Shown: positions 46,901 through 59,099, counted from the first letter of the stretch. The stretch: 64,000 nt of DNA from Trogon surrucura (GCA_020746105.1 CM036626.1:10806001-10870000), one strand, 5' to 3'. The notes: generated by a model not told the origin, from the sequence alone. Numbers and translations: made by a program.

Positions 46901-49900
46901 AAAGGCAAAGCTGATGCCTAGCTATTCATACACCAGTACATCTGCCTTTAATAATGACTTTTAATTTTGTTAACATGCATTAACTAGCTTATTAAATCAA
47001 AATAAAATGGCAATCTTACTCTTAATGCAACCGCACAAACAGGACTCAACTCCAAACCCTGCCTCCCTGGCTGTATCCGATGGTGTCCTGGATAAAAATA
47101 TGTCCAAGGTTAGGTTTAAATCAGCATGTTATTTTGGCAGGATGGCAGCACTATTGTATTTCCTCTTTCTATCCATTCTTCCTTCTTCTGACTTCTGCAT
47201 TTCCATGCCTGGCACCCTCTAGAGTTACTGTGTGTATGGTGTGTGGCATGGGTAGGAAGTTCAGCCTGGTTCGAAGTTGTTCAATCTGAAAAATCGGCAG
47301 CAAGTGTAATTTCTCCCGACTCTTTCGGTGGGGGCAGAACTTCTGGCCTCTCTAGATGAGTGAGGGATTGGAATCAACTCTTCAGAATGAAACATCCTGG
47401 GGTTGTGAGCGAGCAAAAGCCTGGACTCAGCGGCATGGGCTCCGTCTGCTGTGTTTTCTGCTTTAATAATAACAGACTGTGATGCTTTTAGTGTGGTGGG
47501 AGTGTCTGTTAGCCCGTCGTGCTGGATGAGCCCTGCCAGCACGTTGCTGCTGCTCTCTGCATTTGCAAACAGATTTGCTTGGATTGGGCTCGCCCTCCAT
47601 TTCTCTATGCCAGCCTCGGAGTTTGAGCCAATGTGCTCTCACGGCACGGAGGCAGCGCTCTGAGTTGGTTGCTGGTGGATATCATGTGGGCAAGAGGCAG
47701 GCAGTTGCCCTCCCTGCAATCTGTGCAGGTGGCAGAGAGGCAAGGAGGGCAAGCCAGCCTTCGGCTATGCCAGCACCTTTGTCTTCCTCCCCCACCGCAT
47801 TGTGTTAATTCCCATGGCCTCTCTTAGTCCCTGCTTGGGGAGATGCACCAGTGTGAAATGTACTCCTTGTGTCCGTGGTAGAAGGGCAGCAGCTTGGTGT
47901 TGGATAATGCCTCAGGTCTCATTCAAGCATGCTCTGGGTTTGGCTTAAAAGAAGAGATGATTTTTCAGCATTGGGTTTTTGGCCTATCTGGACCACCTGC
48001 TTGTCCTTTTCCAGCCTGGTGTGGTTCAGCCAGTGGCTTCCTGATGATAGACCAGGTCCTATGGACCTGGGGCCAGGGATGCTGCCTTACAATCATCTGC
48101 TTACAGTCTACTCTGTTTCAATCAGCTTGTTAATTCACATATTCAAATGCCTTCCAATTAACAACATCTTTATGGGAATATGGAATGGGCCACCCTCAAC
48201 TCTCCTCTGATCCTGTCCTGGGACTGTGCCCCGTAGCAGGTGTCTTGCTCCTGCCTTGCTCCATCCTCCTTTCTGGTGAGAGCTGCTAACTTGACAGCAT
48301 GCACCGGCAGACTGGGTGCTGCCGAGGTGAGCGTGCTCAGAGATGCTGGCCTCATTGGTTCCGACTTCCGTCTAACCAGCAGAGCGGAGAAATTGCCTGT
48401 TACCTCGGGTCGATTTTTCATGCACTCCTAAATTGCTTTGTATTGACACGCTGTCAGAAATGGATTGTCACATTAACCCAGCCAGAACCAGGCTGGGGTT
48501 TGCAAGCATTTGCTGTTGGACTGATATCTTCAGAGGTTGAGGGTAGGCTGGGGGGAGTGGTGGGGTGCCTGGACTTCTTCCCTCTCCTGGGTCTCCTCTT
48601 GGATCTGTATAGATGTTTTGCAGCACTTTCTAATTACGATGCAGACCAACCAGTGAAAGGCAAGGCTCACTGTATCCTCCTTTCTATAGCCATTTCTTCT
48701 TCCTTTGCTGGATGAGAAAAGTGACTTGCAAGCCCGCTGGCTCTTCGCCCCAGCCATGGAGTCGGGTGGCCTGACCCATGAGCAATTTTCCCCAGTGAAG
48801 GTAGGTGACTTGAGTGCAGGATCTCAAGGTTTAAATGAGTTGGGTCTCACACCAACGTCTTTGCTTCCCCATCTGGATTTTCCTCCATATTCTTTGTTTC
48901 ACTGTTACCTCTTCCATCTGTCATGGGACAGATGCACAAAGGGACCAGCTGTAGCACTCAGCCAAGGAGCTGAGGTTGAGTTGTGTCAGGGGAAAACCAC
49001 CACTGATTGTGAAGATGGTGAATAAAAGGAAGTGGGATGGATGGACTCACGTTTTCCCACAAGCCAGCTTGAACAGAGATTCCCACTTTTTCCAGTCAAT
49101 TTTCTAGGCAATGTGTAATTTCAAGAGCTTCCCATCCCTACCCCTAATGACCTCTTCCATTTCTCTAATAAGATTCTTCCTCAGAGATTAGCAAATGTCT
49201 CTTGAAATCAGACTATACACCACCCACTTCATTTCCCTTGTCTGTAATGCAGCTGAAAGAAAAATCCAATTCAACTCTACTTGAGCTGGCCAAACACAGC
49301 CTGCAAAGCCAAAGCTCCAGACAGTTTTCATGAGAGGAGAGCTGTCCCTCAGTGATGAATAATTTGAAATTGTTCGTGGGTTGTGCCCCTGCATCCCTTA
49401 TTTGAGCGAGAGAGGCAACAGTGCCTCCTCATAGATAAGAGACTGGCATGATGCAGATTCACATGGGAATGGTTTGGCTGGGCAGCAGGTTTCTCATGTG
49501 GTTCCTTCCCTTGTGTCTTTATCATGGTGTAGGTGAGCACAAGGCTGTTGTCCCTCTTCACATATTTGTGGAAAAACAAGGCCATTTGACAGAGATATGC
49601 TCTACCCCAAACATAAAGCAATTTTAGGGGTTTAGTTTTGGTTCTCGGAGCCCCTGCTCAGCTGCTTCTCAATATAGCGGCCATATTCCCATGTTCTCTA
49701 TCCTCCCTGAGGGTCTAACAAAGAGTGGAAGCAGATCCATCTCCATTTTCAGTATGCTGAACAGGTCAGTGTGTAACTTATGCCTAAGCAACATGAGTTT
49801 ACTCTAGGCATGTCTTCCTTGCTGGCAAAGACCAATCTGCGAGGTATCTTCTGGGTGTGGCTCAGAGATCAGGGTCTGCATGAACTGGGAAACACTGGCC

Positions 49901-51980
49901 ACTCTTAAAAAATGACATAGTGGCTAGAGCCCTCTTCCCTCTAATCTTTTCTCCTTCTAAAAGAGACTTGAACACACCTGGAAGAACCCTCCTAATTATC
50001 AGGGAATTTTGGTTTTGAGGTGGCAGAAGCATCCCCTCCATCCTGCCATTTGAACTTGTCCACTTTATGAGGAATAATTAAATATTATTTAAACCTTGAG
50101 TTGCAGTGAAGGAGTAAAAAGAAGCAGGACTTCCAGCCTAGCACCTCAGGCACTCACCTGGGAGGGGAGGAGGTGCGGGTTCCTGTTCAAGCACCAATGA
50201 ATACTTACATAAATTATGCTACTGGAGTAATCCCTCCTCACCCCCCCCTCCTCTCTTTCTCTTCAGCCCAATGAATATTTACTCATTTTATGCATGGTGG
50301 AAGAGACTGAAATTCATAATATGAGCATACTTGACTAATCTGAAACTTTTATGCAGTGTTTGAGGTCTTCTCTCCATGTCCTTCATCTCTCAGAATGGGG
50401 AGGGACCTCTTTGCTCTCCACTGCAGCGCCCTCTCACAGGCAGAGCTCTCCTCTGAACCCTCACCTAAATTTATTCACCTTTGTCTTTGATTTGCTTCGT
50501 TGATTGTTCTTATTTTGCCCAGCTTTGCCTTTCCTGACAGTTAGATTGTAGCTATCTTCCTATGCAGGAAAACATCTGGGTGGTAGCAGGAGAACCACCC
50601 CAAGTAATTCCTGCAGCGACCCTTCCCTGTGCCCTGTGAACTCCTCTATGCACAGGAGAGACAGTGCTGGTGCTGTGGTCGTTTGGTCCTTCTTGGCTGA
50701 AGTTGACAATATTGGAGCCAAGTCTGAAGAGGCATTTAGCCAGGTGCAGGCTTTATCTGGGGCTGTTGATGTGGCAGCAAGTTTCAGCCCCCACTGCCTG
50801 AAGCCACGCGGGGAAGAGTTGCCAGCTTTCAGACCAGGAGCCCTCCCAGGAGCTTCCTCCACTCCCCTCCCTGCAACTCTGCATCTGAACATCTTTGTCC
50901 TTTTCGGTGCCTGACACTGCTGCTGTATCACAGATGAAAAACATCCTTGCTGTATAGAATAGTCCCTGCCATTTTCCCGCTTGATTTGTCTTTCTCCTCT
51001 CATGTTTTTTTTTCTGCTGTTCAGGCTTTTTTTCTCATGTCTGCACTCCCTCCCCCCTCGCCCTGATCAGTCAGACTTCTCCTAAGCCCTGATGTGTTGT
51101 GACTGGGGCTGACTGACAGAGCTTCGTGCCTGACACACATCTCTGGGATGCAGCCCGGGATGTGTATTTCAGAGCAAAGTTGGATTGTAAAGTGCCATGT
51201 GGGAGTCTCTGAGAAGGGAGTCAAAACACCGTCAAATCTACTCTTCCTGAGAGGAGTAGAGATGGTGCGTGAAGCCTGCTGCCACCAGGAGCAACTCTGC
51301 GGCTCACAGGCTGGGCAGGGGTCATCTCATCCCGTAAGCACAGAAAGCTGTCCTCAGCCTGTTTGCAGAGCTAGGGCAAGGGTCGGGGGCAGCCATGGAG
51401 AACCAACTTCCCTTTTCTGCATTGGCGGTGCTACTTGGTGGGTCTATTTGGATGACATGCAGAGGAGTCACCTTCTACTGCATGTCCTGGGTACAGGACA
51501 TGGTACCCTTGGTGGCTGGTTTTGGTGATTTGGCAGGGGAAAGTGAGAAAATTGAGACTGCAGCTGTAAAGAGGGAGTTGACTCATGAGACATCCTTTCA
51601 CCACTTTTTCATCAGTGGACCTTCAGAGAAGTTGTTTCCCACCTTCCCAAAATTTGGAATATGTAGAGATGTGCTGGTAAAGCTTTGGCTGGAGCCACAG
51701 CTCTGAATTGCTTTGTTCAGCCACCATGTTCAGCTTGCTTCAGCCCTGCCTTGGCTCTTGGGTTATTATTGATGCGTGTGAGAGCATTTTCAGAAGAATG
51801 GGCTCTGATGAGTCTGCAGAGAGCTATGGCTCTGCTGGGGATGATGGAACGGTGGCCTGGCACAGAAGACCTGGGTGAAGTAGAAACAGCTGTTGTCCTC
51901 CTCTCTCAACCCACCTGCAGCCTCGAGACCGCTTGCCCAAGCTCAGTGATTATCTCGTGGGGCTTGGAGCCAGTCTGCTC
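41000..51980. other. Intergenic sequence, second part
   Basis: No gene is supported. From about 41600 to 43500 the plus strand is T/C-rich with many short C- and T-runs; it may be an old, unrecognisable LINE, and one short segment near 43260-43330 is vaguely CR1-like. Islands with regulatory-looking texture lie at 46900-47015, 47290-47560, 48340-48475 and 50190-50350. Confidence 0.7.
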
Positions 51981-51985
51981 CACTT
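51981..51985. repeat. Target-site duplication of the minus-strand LTR (left copy)
   Basis: The five bases cactt before the LTR differ by one base from caatt at 52767-52771 after it. A 5-bp duplication is usual for avian ERVL-class insertions. Confidence 0.5.
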
Positions 51986-52766
51986 TGTTATGGGTTAGGG
52001 CTGGGCCGGCTGCTAAAACGTGGACAGAGGCTTTCTAACCCCCCCTTCCCCCCAAGACAGGAAGGAAAAGAGAATGAGGCAGAGAGACTTATGGGTCAGA
52101 AGAAGAAAACTAAAAGAGCTTTAATGAAACAATAATAGAAATAACAGTGAAATGATAAAAATAAAGAACTATATGCAACTACATATAAGCCCAATATCAA
52201 ACCCGACTCCCTCACTCCAACAGCAATCCCCACTGATGCTGCAGAGCAGGCAGCACTGGGGCAGCCCCAGGCTCCGTGGCGGCGGGAGCTGGATACAGGG
52301 AGCTGGATTTGGGAACTTGGGATACAGATCAAAAGCAGGAGATCAGACAGAGTCCTCCCTGGATGCCGACCATTGAGGAAAGAGGCCTAAACTCTTGTGA
52401 TCTCTCAATTTATACTGAATATGACATATATGGAATGGAATACTCTTGTTGGTCACCTGTCCTGTCTATTGGTCCCTAGAGGTGCAACCTTTTACTTCCT
52501 TGCGATGTGTCTTACTACCTGGCACCCCCAGCGTGGCACACAAGAGCCAGCAGTGGCCTCGGTCACTGTAGGAATAAGTATAAGCAAGAGCTTTTCTGCA
52601 TCCCAGTCCCAGGCAGTGACTGTAAACATCAGGTGTTATCACTGCTACTAGCACACACTGTCTGCAAAAACATGCTGCTGACTTCAGTGCAGCCTTTTAG
52701 AAGAGACTGAACTGGAAAGCAAAAATCACTGAACAGAACCGGTTTTGTTTAGCTCAAACCAGGACA
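51986..52766 (-). mobile_element. Solo LTR, ERVL-like, minus orientation
   Basis: Read on the minus strand, the 781-bp element begins TGTCCTGGTTTGAGC and ends CCCATAACA, with the TG...CA termini of a retroviral LTR. The TGTCCTGGTTT start is typical of avian ERVL LTRs as I remember them. It has a promoter layout in the sense direction: a CCAAT box (ATTGG on the plus strand at 52468-52472), a TATA box (TTTATAC on the plus strand at 52409-52415) and an ATTAAA poly(A) signal (CTTTAAT on plus at 52119-52125). No internal retroviral genes are present, so it is a solo LTR left by recombination. Nearly matching 5-bp duplications flank it. Confidence 0.75.
52409..52472 (-). promoter_or_regulatory. LTR promoter core (CCAAT and TATA boxes)
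   Basis: On the minus strand a CCAAT box is followed by GTATAAA about 57 nt later. The arrangement matches that of the second LTR, whose CCAAT and TATA boxes lie at 54379-54383 and 54410-54416. Transcription would run leftwards, towards PLXNA1. Confidence 0.45.
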
Positions 52767-53429
52767 CAATTTCTCCCAGCTAATGCATGCTTTAGGTGAG
52801 CTGGCTGGGCTTGAAGGTCTAATCTGCACTTGGAGGATGTCTGTTGTTAGGAGGGCCATACTCAATGCCATCGTGTCACCATCCACTGCTTGCCACTTTC
52901 CTTGTTTTCTGAGTGCAGAGTCATTCCTGCTAGTTGAGAACTTGCTCCCTGCTTTATGTAAAGTCACCTGAAATTCCCTTTGCTGGCTCCCCTGGAGACC
53001 CCAGGTGCTGCCTGGAAATCTCTTCGAGAAGTAATAATCCCCTTTGGATTGCACCATCACTCACCTTCAGTCCCTCTGACAGTCCCAATTTGCTTGTGTG
53101 TTTGGCTGTAGAGCACCAAAAGCAAAACACTGTAGGCTTCTGGTTTGCAGGGTTTCCTTCAGCCAGGAGAAAAACAGCAGGGTGTCAGCTCACCTCTCCA
53201 TCTCCCCACCTGCTGTCCTGTCCCCTGCACTTCTGGTGGCTTTTGCCACTATGGTGGAAGAGAGGGTTAATAACTCGATGTAGCTGGTGATGCTCTTAGC
53301 TGGTGGGAGGTGTTACCACTTCTCTTGGTGGGGAGAGAAGCACATGGTCATGACACTGAGAAACAGGGACTGGTTTTGGGTTCCATGTCTTCTCTTTTAT
53401 AGCATTAGTGTTCCTCTGTCCCACCATGG

Positions 53430-53520
53430 GACCATAGAAAGGTATGGGTTTGAAAAGACCTCAGGATGTGCTTAGAGCTGGCCAGCTTAGGTTGGATCAT
53501 TCAGGGCCTTCTTGGCTTGA
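53430..53520 (-). mobile_element. Possible degraded CR1 fragment
   Basis: The bases accatagaaaggtatgggtt then tgaaaagacctcaggatg resemble the reverse-complement 3' end of CR1 (catagaatggtttgggttgg, then a gaccttaaagatc-like stretch). Divergence is too high to be sure. Confidence 0.3.
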
Positions 53521-53819
53521 CTACCATGTTAGTTTTCCTCCTATTTCTTAATGCTCCATTTTCTTTCACCTGAATCCTATTCATCTCCATCCTTCCATGG
53601 TATTTTTTTTTTCCTGTTTTCCCTTTGTCCAGCACTGGTCCACTGCAGAAGGGGAACATTGGAGCTAGGCTGGCGTTACTCCTTACAGACACAACTCAGC
53701 AGCCTGGAACTGGCTACAGAGGGTCATCCCTTCAAAGAGAAGGGGTAATTCCTCTGCAGAAATAGACAGTCAGCACACCTGTTACTACAAGAGACTCCAG
53801 CTGAAAAGGGAGGAAGAAA

Positions 53820-53839
53820 GGGGGGGGGGGGGGGGGGGG
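53820..53839. repeat. G20 homopolymer
   Basis: Twenty guanines in a row stand between two A-rich blocks. The run is a strong quadruplex former and a known kind of spot for sequencing and assembly error, so its true length is uncertain. Confidence 0.95.
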
Positions 53840-54264
53840 AAGGAAAAAAATGAGACTCTTCAATTTAGTGCAATTATCTCAATTTTCCCAGGATAAGGAT
53901 CCTTGAGATATTTATCTGATTTACAAGGATGTGCTGCAAGGCAGCAGACACAAGGCCTTAAAGAGACATTCATCAATTCCTTATGCACAGCGAGAACGAG
54001 AAAAGTAAGTGAGAAGGAGATGCTGAAAGGAGAACTTTTGGAGCTGGGAAGAGAGGAAGGATGCCTGCCTACTCTGTGTGTTATCATTTGCGATTCATAA
54101 TCTGTGGAAAACTGCTTTGGCCACAAGAAATGCTGAAGGCTGCTTCAGAGAGGTGTCTGGGAAGAAGCAGGAGGAGGGTGGCAGGGCTGAGTCAGTGGCA
54201 GAAATCTTGCTGTGTGCTGGGATGCTTTTAAACTTCCAGCAGTTCATATTCCGGCATATGTGGG

Positions 54265-54967
54265 TGCACACATACATACGTGGTTTGGGAGCCCCAGGAT
54301 AAAAGTTCTCTGGGGGCAATCCCAGGGGGGCAGCTGTGCCCATGGGGAGGAGAGGATGGTGAAGGTGACCCAAATGGACCAATCCCAGCGTTCCTTCCCA
54401 TGTGCTCAGTATAAAAGGGCCCTGAGCAGAGCCCTGGGGCCTTTAGTGCTGCTGGGCTGGAGGGGTTGCTCTCAGCTGTTTGTCATCTCCTCCCTGCACT
54501 GTAGATGTTCCAATTATCCCATTTCTATGCTGTAGAGAAGAACCATTCAGAGCATGTTGCCTTCCACTACCCCTCAGCCTGGGTGGGAAAGGTACAACTC
54601 CTCTTCTCTTTCTTTTGGACTGTCATCAGGACTCTGTGCTTGGGCTCTACTGCCTTCTGCTGGGTCCAATCTGGGACTTTCTCTTCCCTCTTTGGGACCT
54701 TGTTTTTATATGGAAGGTGTCGGTCCTGTATTAACATATTATTTTATGTCTTTGAGCATATCTGTGTTCTTGTATGTGTATAGTTTGATATCCTCCCAGT
54801 TACTGTTAATGTTATTCTTTTCAGTCATTAAATTTCTTACAGTTTCTTTTTCAACCTTAAAGCATCTCTCCCTGTTTTTGCTGTTATCCTCCCCTGGGAG
54901 GGTTCTGGGGAGATCACAGACAGCATCTGTCAAAGTTTAGTGGCTGGCCCAGCCTTAAACTTCAACA
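54265..54967 (+). mobile_element. Second solo LTR, ERVL-like, plus orientation (left edge uncertain)
   Basis: The 3' end (ttagtggctggcccagcc, then ttaaacttcaaca) parallels the minus-strand LTR's end (ttagcagccggcccagcc, then ctaacccataaca). A CCAAT box (54379-54383), a TATAAAA (54410-54416) and an ATTAAA (54827-54832) lie in the same order as in that element. The right end CA is at 54966-54967. A five-base duplication, gtggg at 54260-54264 and 54968-54972, would place the left end at 54265 with TG, but that gives a short U3 of about 145 bp, so the true start could lie further left. No internal retroviral genes are seen. Confidence 0.6.
54379..54416 (+). promoter_or_regulatory. LTR promoter core (CCAAT and TATAAAA boxes)
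   Basis: CCAAT at 54379-54383 is followed 26 bases later by a perfect TATAAAA at 54410-54416. This is the best TATA promoter by sequence in the intergenic part. It probably belongs to the LTR; a host transcript starting near 54440 is possible. Confidence 0.45.
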
Positions 54968-57599
54968 GTGGGTTAAGCATTTATTGAAGAATTTTTCTGC
55001 TTACTTTTCTACTGGGGAGATGATGAGGGTTAGATTTACACCAGACCAGGTGGTCTTGCTTGATAGCAGAGCAGGATTCTGACAATCCGTCAGTTTGGCT
55101 ACAGTGAGAGAAGGTTTCTGTAGGATTCATCTTGTTGAACTGCAGAGGTTCTGAACTTGGAAAAAGCATAGCTGTCTACACTTTTCTGAAAAGGAGAACA
55201 GAATTCACCCGACGCCCTTGGATGCCCAGCTTTAGAGGCATTGTACTGCCCTCCATTAAAAAGGCAGCCCTATTTTTTTTCTCATATATTGCCATCAGAA
55301 CTGCTTTGCCTCTCTTGCCCACACAAATTCTCTGCCCCTTAGTCCTTCTCCTCTGTACCAAATCCTGATGCCTCTTCATCCACTTACTCTCTGCATCTCC
55401 CATTGTTTTCTCCCCACCTTAGTAGCTCAAATTATTCTGGAGGCCTTCTGCGTCTTGGAGCCCGAAGCTTTGTTCTCACCCTTGTCTGCATGTTATCTGT
55501 ACAGGGAAGCAGGTACAAAACCCACTGTTTTTCTCAAAAGCATAGCTGCCTTACTGCCAGCCCTGCAGCTCTTCACACCTCCTTTACCCCTCCATCACAT
55601 TCAGGCTTCTCGGCTTCCCTTCTCAGCCCTTTTGCCTCTCTATTGCTCCTTCACGTCTTCTTCCTTTATTGTTCTGCCAATGCTGTCTTGTCACATCATA
55701 CCCTACTCCTGTGATTTGACAATAGAGAGAAAAAAAAGAAGGTATTTAGTGGAGAGGCAAATGAAACGGGAAGTAGAAGAGGAGAAAAGAAAGAGAAGAT
55801 CAGAGGGAATGAGAGCAAATGTTCGTAGCTTAACGTGGCTCGGGAAGTCACCTGGGGGAGTCATTGACTTGAAGGGTCACTGACCCTTGTGAGTAAATTT
55901 CTGTAATAAACTGGTAAAAGTACTGGCAGGCCCAAGTGATTTAGTTTAGAAATTGCTGTAGTTCAGCTCCCCTCAAATGCAATTCAGCAGGTCTGTTAGC
56001 AGGCGCAAAGCCCTTGCCAGCCTTAATATGGATTACTTTTCTTTGTCCCGTAAGTTCATCTCTTTACAGCATGGTTATGTTCTCATAAATTTGTTGCAGT
56101 GTGTTTGCCGGCAGCTGACCCATTGGAAAGGATTTGTGTCCACCAGAAAAGCCTCTTGGATAAAGCTCTCTTTTGCGACATGGCTTTTTAAGGCCCTTCT
56201 GCAGCCATGCTGCTCTGGGAAATAACAGCTTTGTCAAGGACCAACCAACTTCACTGCCAAAGGTCTGACTGGGGCAGCAAACCTTGGTTGTCACACCTGG
56301 GCACCTGCTTGTCATTGTTTGCTGTGGCTCTCTTATCTCCTTCCCTCATTTGTAATAATTGATTTCAATAAGTGAGGGGAGAGCTTTTCAGATACCTGAT
56401 CTCAGTGAAGTTCCTCATGGTCTTAGAAAGTCAGAGATATTTACCTGCCTGTGGTACTTAAAAAAAAAATAAAATCCCCTCCGAGATCTATGTGTGTATA
56501 AACTTCACTTAGGGAATCCACAGGTCTCCCCTGGGCTGCAGAGGTCGAATTGTTCAGAGGTATGTATTCGTAATGTATTGCATGTTGTGTGGTTGTAGGT
56601 ATTGGTTTCCTAGGTTAATATTACAAATGCGAGCTGTTGCTTGTTAAAAGCCTGGTTGTGATGGTGAATGCAAAACATGTGTTTCTGCTCTGTAGAGCGG
56701 AGTAGTGGCAAGTGATGTGCAAGCTGTGGTGTTCGTATTTTTGTAGTGGGATCCTGCTCCATGGATAGGGGCCAGAATATTGTGAGTGAGAGTACAGTCA
56801 GATGCGAGGTATCTACATATATCCTGTTTATCTTCGTCTTGGCCCTTCTGCCCACCATATCTTCCAGTATAGACCCACATGGGTACTTGTCTCTATACAT
56901 CCTCATGTTTCGGACTATGCAGTCCCAGCAGCCAGGGTCTTGCACTGTCCTTCCCACCTGCATGTCTGCCTGTCCAACAGCTCACCATCTGCAATGGAAG
57001 AGCCACGGTTCCCAGAGATATTTAACGCACATCCTGGAGGCATCTCATCATACTCACTGCAGGATAAATGGCATCTGGGGCATCCTGGTGAGTTGTGTCG
57101 TGCATCAGTTGTGATTTCACATTACTTGGGATCTGTAGGGGTGGGGAGGGTACCCTTGGTCTCTCTACCAAAATGTGGGCAGTGACTCATAGGGCGTGGC
57201 AGTGGGGAAATAGTTCCAGCAGACACAAATAAGGGTTGTTTTGCATGCATGGGAAGGTTGAAGAGAAGTCCCTCTGCAGCAGAAGCAGCCTTGCAGGACT
57301 GGTGTGCCCAGGGAGGGGAGGTTAATGTGAGAAGTGTTTTCAGCCTTCATACCAGCAAAGCATTTCTACCTGCCTGCCCTCTTCCCACTGAACTGCCTTT
57401 AGTCATGAGCTGTGCTGGGCACTTGGGGGAGAAAAAAAAAAAAGGAGAGAGAAAGAAAAACAAGGAGGGAAAAAATAATCAAAGAACAGTGTATTTCTTG
57501 TTGTTTGATCTTTGAGGAATGTTGAAGAAATCTCTTAGGCCTCTGCCTCCCCGGTTGTGCTCGTAAGGAGATTATGGACCTCGTGTTTTCACAGGAAAA

Positions 57600-57840
57600 C
57601 ACCCGGCCGCTGGGCCTGGCGCACTAATCCAGACAAAGGATAACAGCGGCCTAATTAATTCTCATGTCTCTGAATCTGATAACGGCACAGTACACAGACG
57701 AGTCCGTAAGGACTTAATGAGTTTAATCGACTGCACTTGATGATTTTATTTGAAACCTTGTGCCACAAATTAAACTATTAAAAATGCACTTGAACTTGAT
57801 TGGCAGCTGTAATCCAGGCAAAGTCTACTTAATCCGCGGG
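57600..57840. promoter_or_regulatory. Candidate conserved enhancer with three TAATCC motifs
   Basis: The segment combines many retained CpGs with homeodomain-type cores: TAATCC at 57625-57630, 57810-57815 and 57830-57835, a TAATTA near 57653 and TTAATGA at 57714-57720. This mixture is typical of deeply conserved developmental enhancers. No coding frame or repeat explains it. Conservation itself was not tested. Confidence 0.35.
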
Positions 57841-59079
57841 TGTGGGGAGCAGGGATGGATGCAAAGGGCTGGAGATGAGGAGAGTGGAGGGGAGTCTCTG
57901 GTAGGTAAAGGGATTTTTGGGGTAAGTTTAAGGGAAAGCCAAAAAAAAGGGTAGAGGCTCAGGGGAGCTGGGGATGAAACAGGCAGGGTGGGTGGGTAAG
58001 GGATTATCCTAACCCTGGGATGCGCTGTGGGATAACGGAAGGGTCTGCTACTGTTCTTGGCTTGTTCTCTGCTGCTAGTTCTGGTTCGAGGTGTAACACC
58101 TAAGTTTTACATGGCCGAGGTGAGGAGGGGAACGAATCTTAGGTACAACCTCCAAATCTTGTGCAAACCAGCTTGGTGAAAGGCCATGGACATGCACACA
58201 GGGCTGTACACTGAAGCGTGTCCCTGGGCAGCGATATCATCAAAAGGTAGGCATGCATGCAAACTCTTGGTTGCTCTTCTCTAAAAGCTGCCCAGGTGAA
58301 AAGCAGCCTGGAAAAATGGCACCTTTGCCCACATGCACTGTCCTGTGCGGAGACAGATGCACCCTCTTGTGTGTTCTCTGCTAATTGCTGTCACTAACAT
58401 GTGCGTGGTCATGCTCATCCAGTTTATTCCCATACATAAATACCCATATACATATGAAGATATGCACAAGCAGTGATTTCACTCCAAACGGGGCATTAGC
58501 TGAGGAAAGAAATAGCATGGAAGTCTGCTTTGAAAGTCTCTTGCCCCCCACCCCACTCTATTTAAAGTAATTTGCAAAAGATTTTCAAAATTATAAACCA
58601 ATTTGCAAATAAATGATCGTGATTAATGGCATATTCCTTAAGAGGTGACAGATCTGTAATAGATCTGTAATCCCCCTTATTATGCAGGAACCATTAACAG
58701 CAGTAGGCATTAAGAGACTACATTAAAACTAGAATAGGCTTCAGCTATGTCTCTGCAGTAGAGCAGGTCAAATTTTTGTTGCTATGGCTTCTTTACCCAT
58801 AGTTGTGCTCGTAATTGGTAGAAAGCAATGTATCTCTCTGCCACTTGGGTTTCACAGCTTACTCACCTCACTCATCCTATGCTAAAGCACATGCTCTTTG
58901 GCAGCAGAAGAAAAGCCTTCATCAGCTGATTAGCAAAAGCAGCGCGCAGCACGGCGGCAGGAGGGGCGTGTGGCTCCTCTCTTTGGGGGTCTCATTTGCA
59001 GCTTCGCTGATGGTCTTTCCCAGAGGGGATCTGCACTGCTCCTGGCTGCATCTTGAGGGTTCATGGGTGTTCTGGGAGT

Positions 59080-59099
59080 GATTGATTGATTGATTGATT
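59080..59099. repeat. (GATT)5 microsatellite
   Basis: Five perfect GATT units lie in unique intergenic sequence. Confidence 0.95.

Noticed and set aside
54480-54940. Hydrophobic overlapping frames, considered as membrane or envelope-like peptides
   Set aside because: They lie inside the plus-strand LTR's R/U5 region, which is T-rich. The hydrophobicity comes from base composition.
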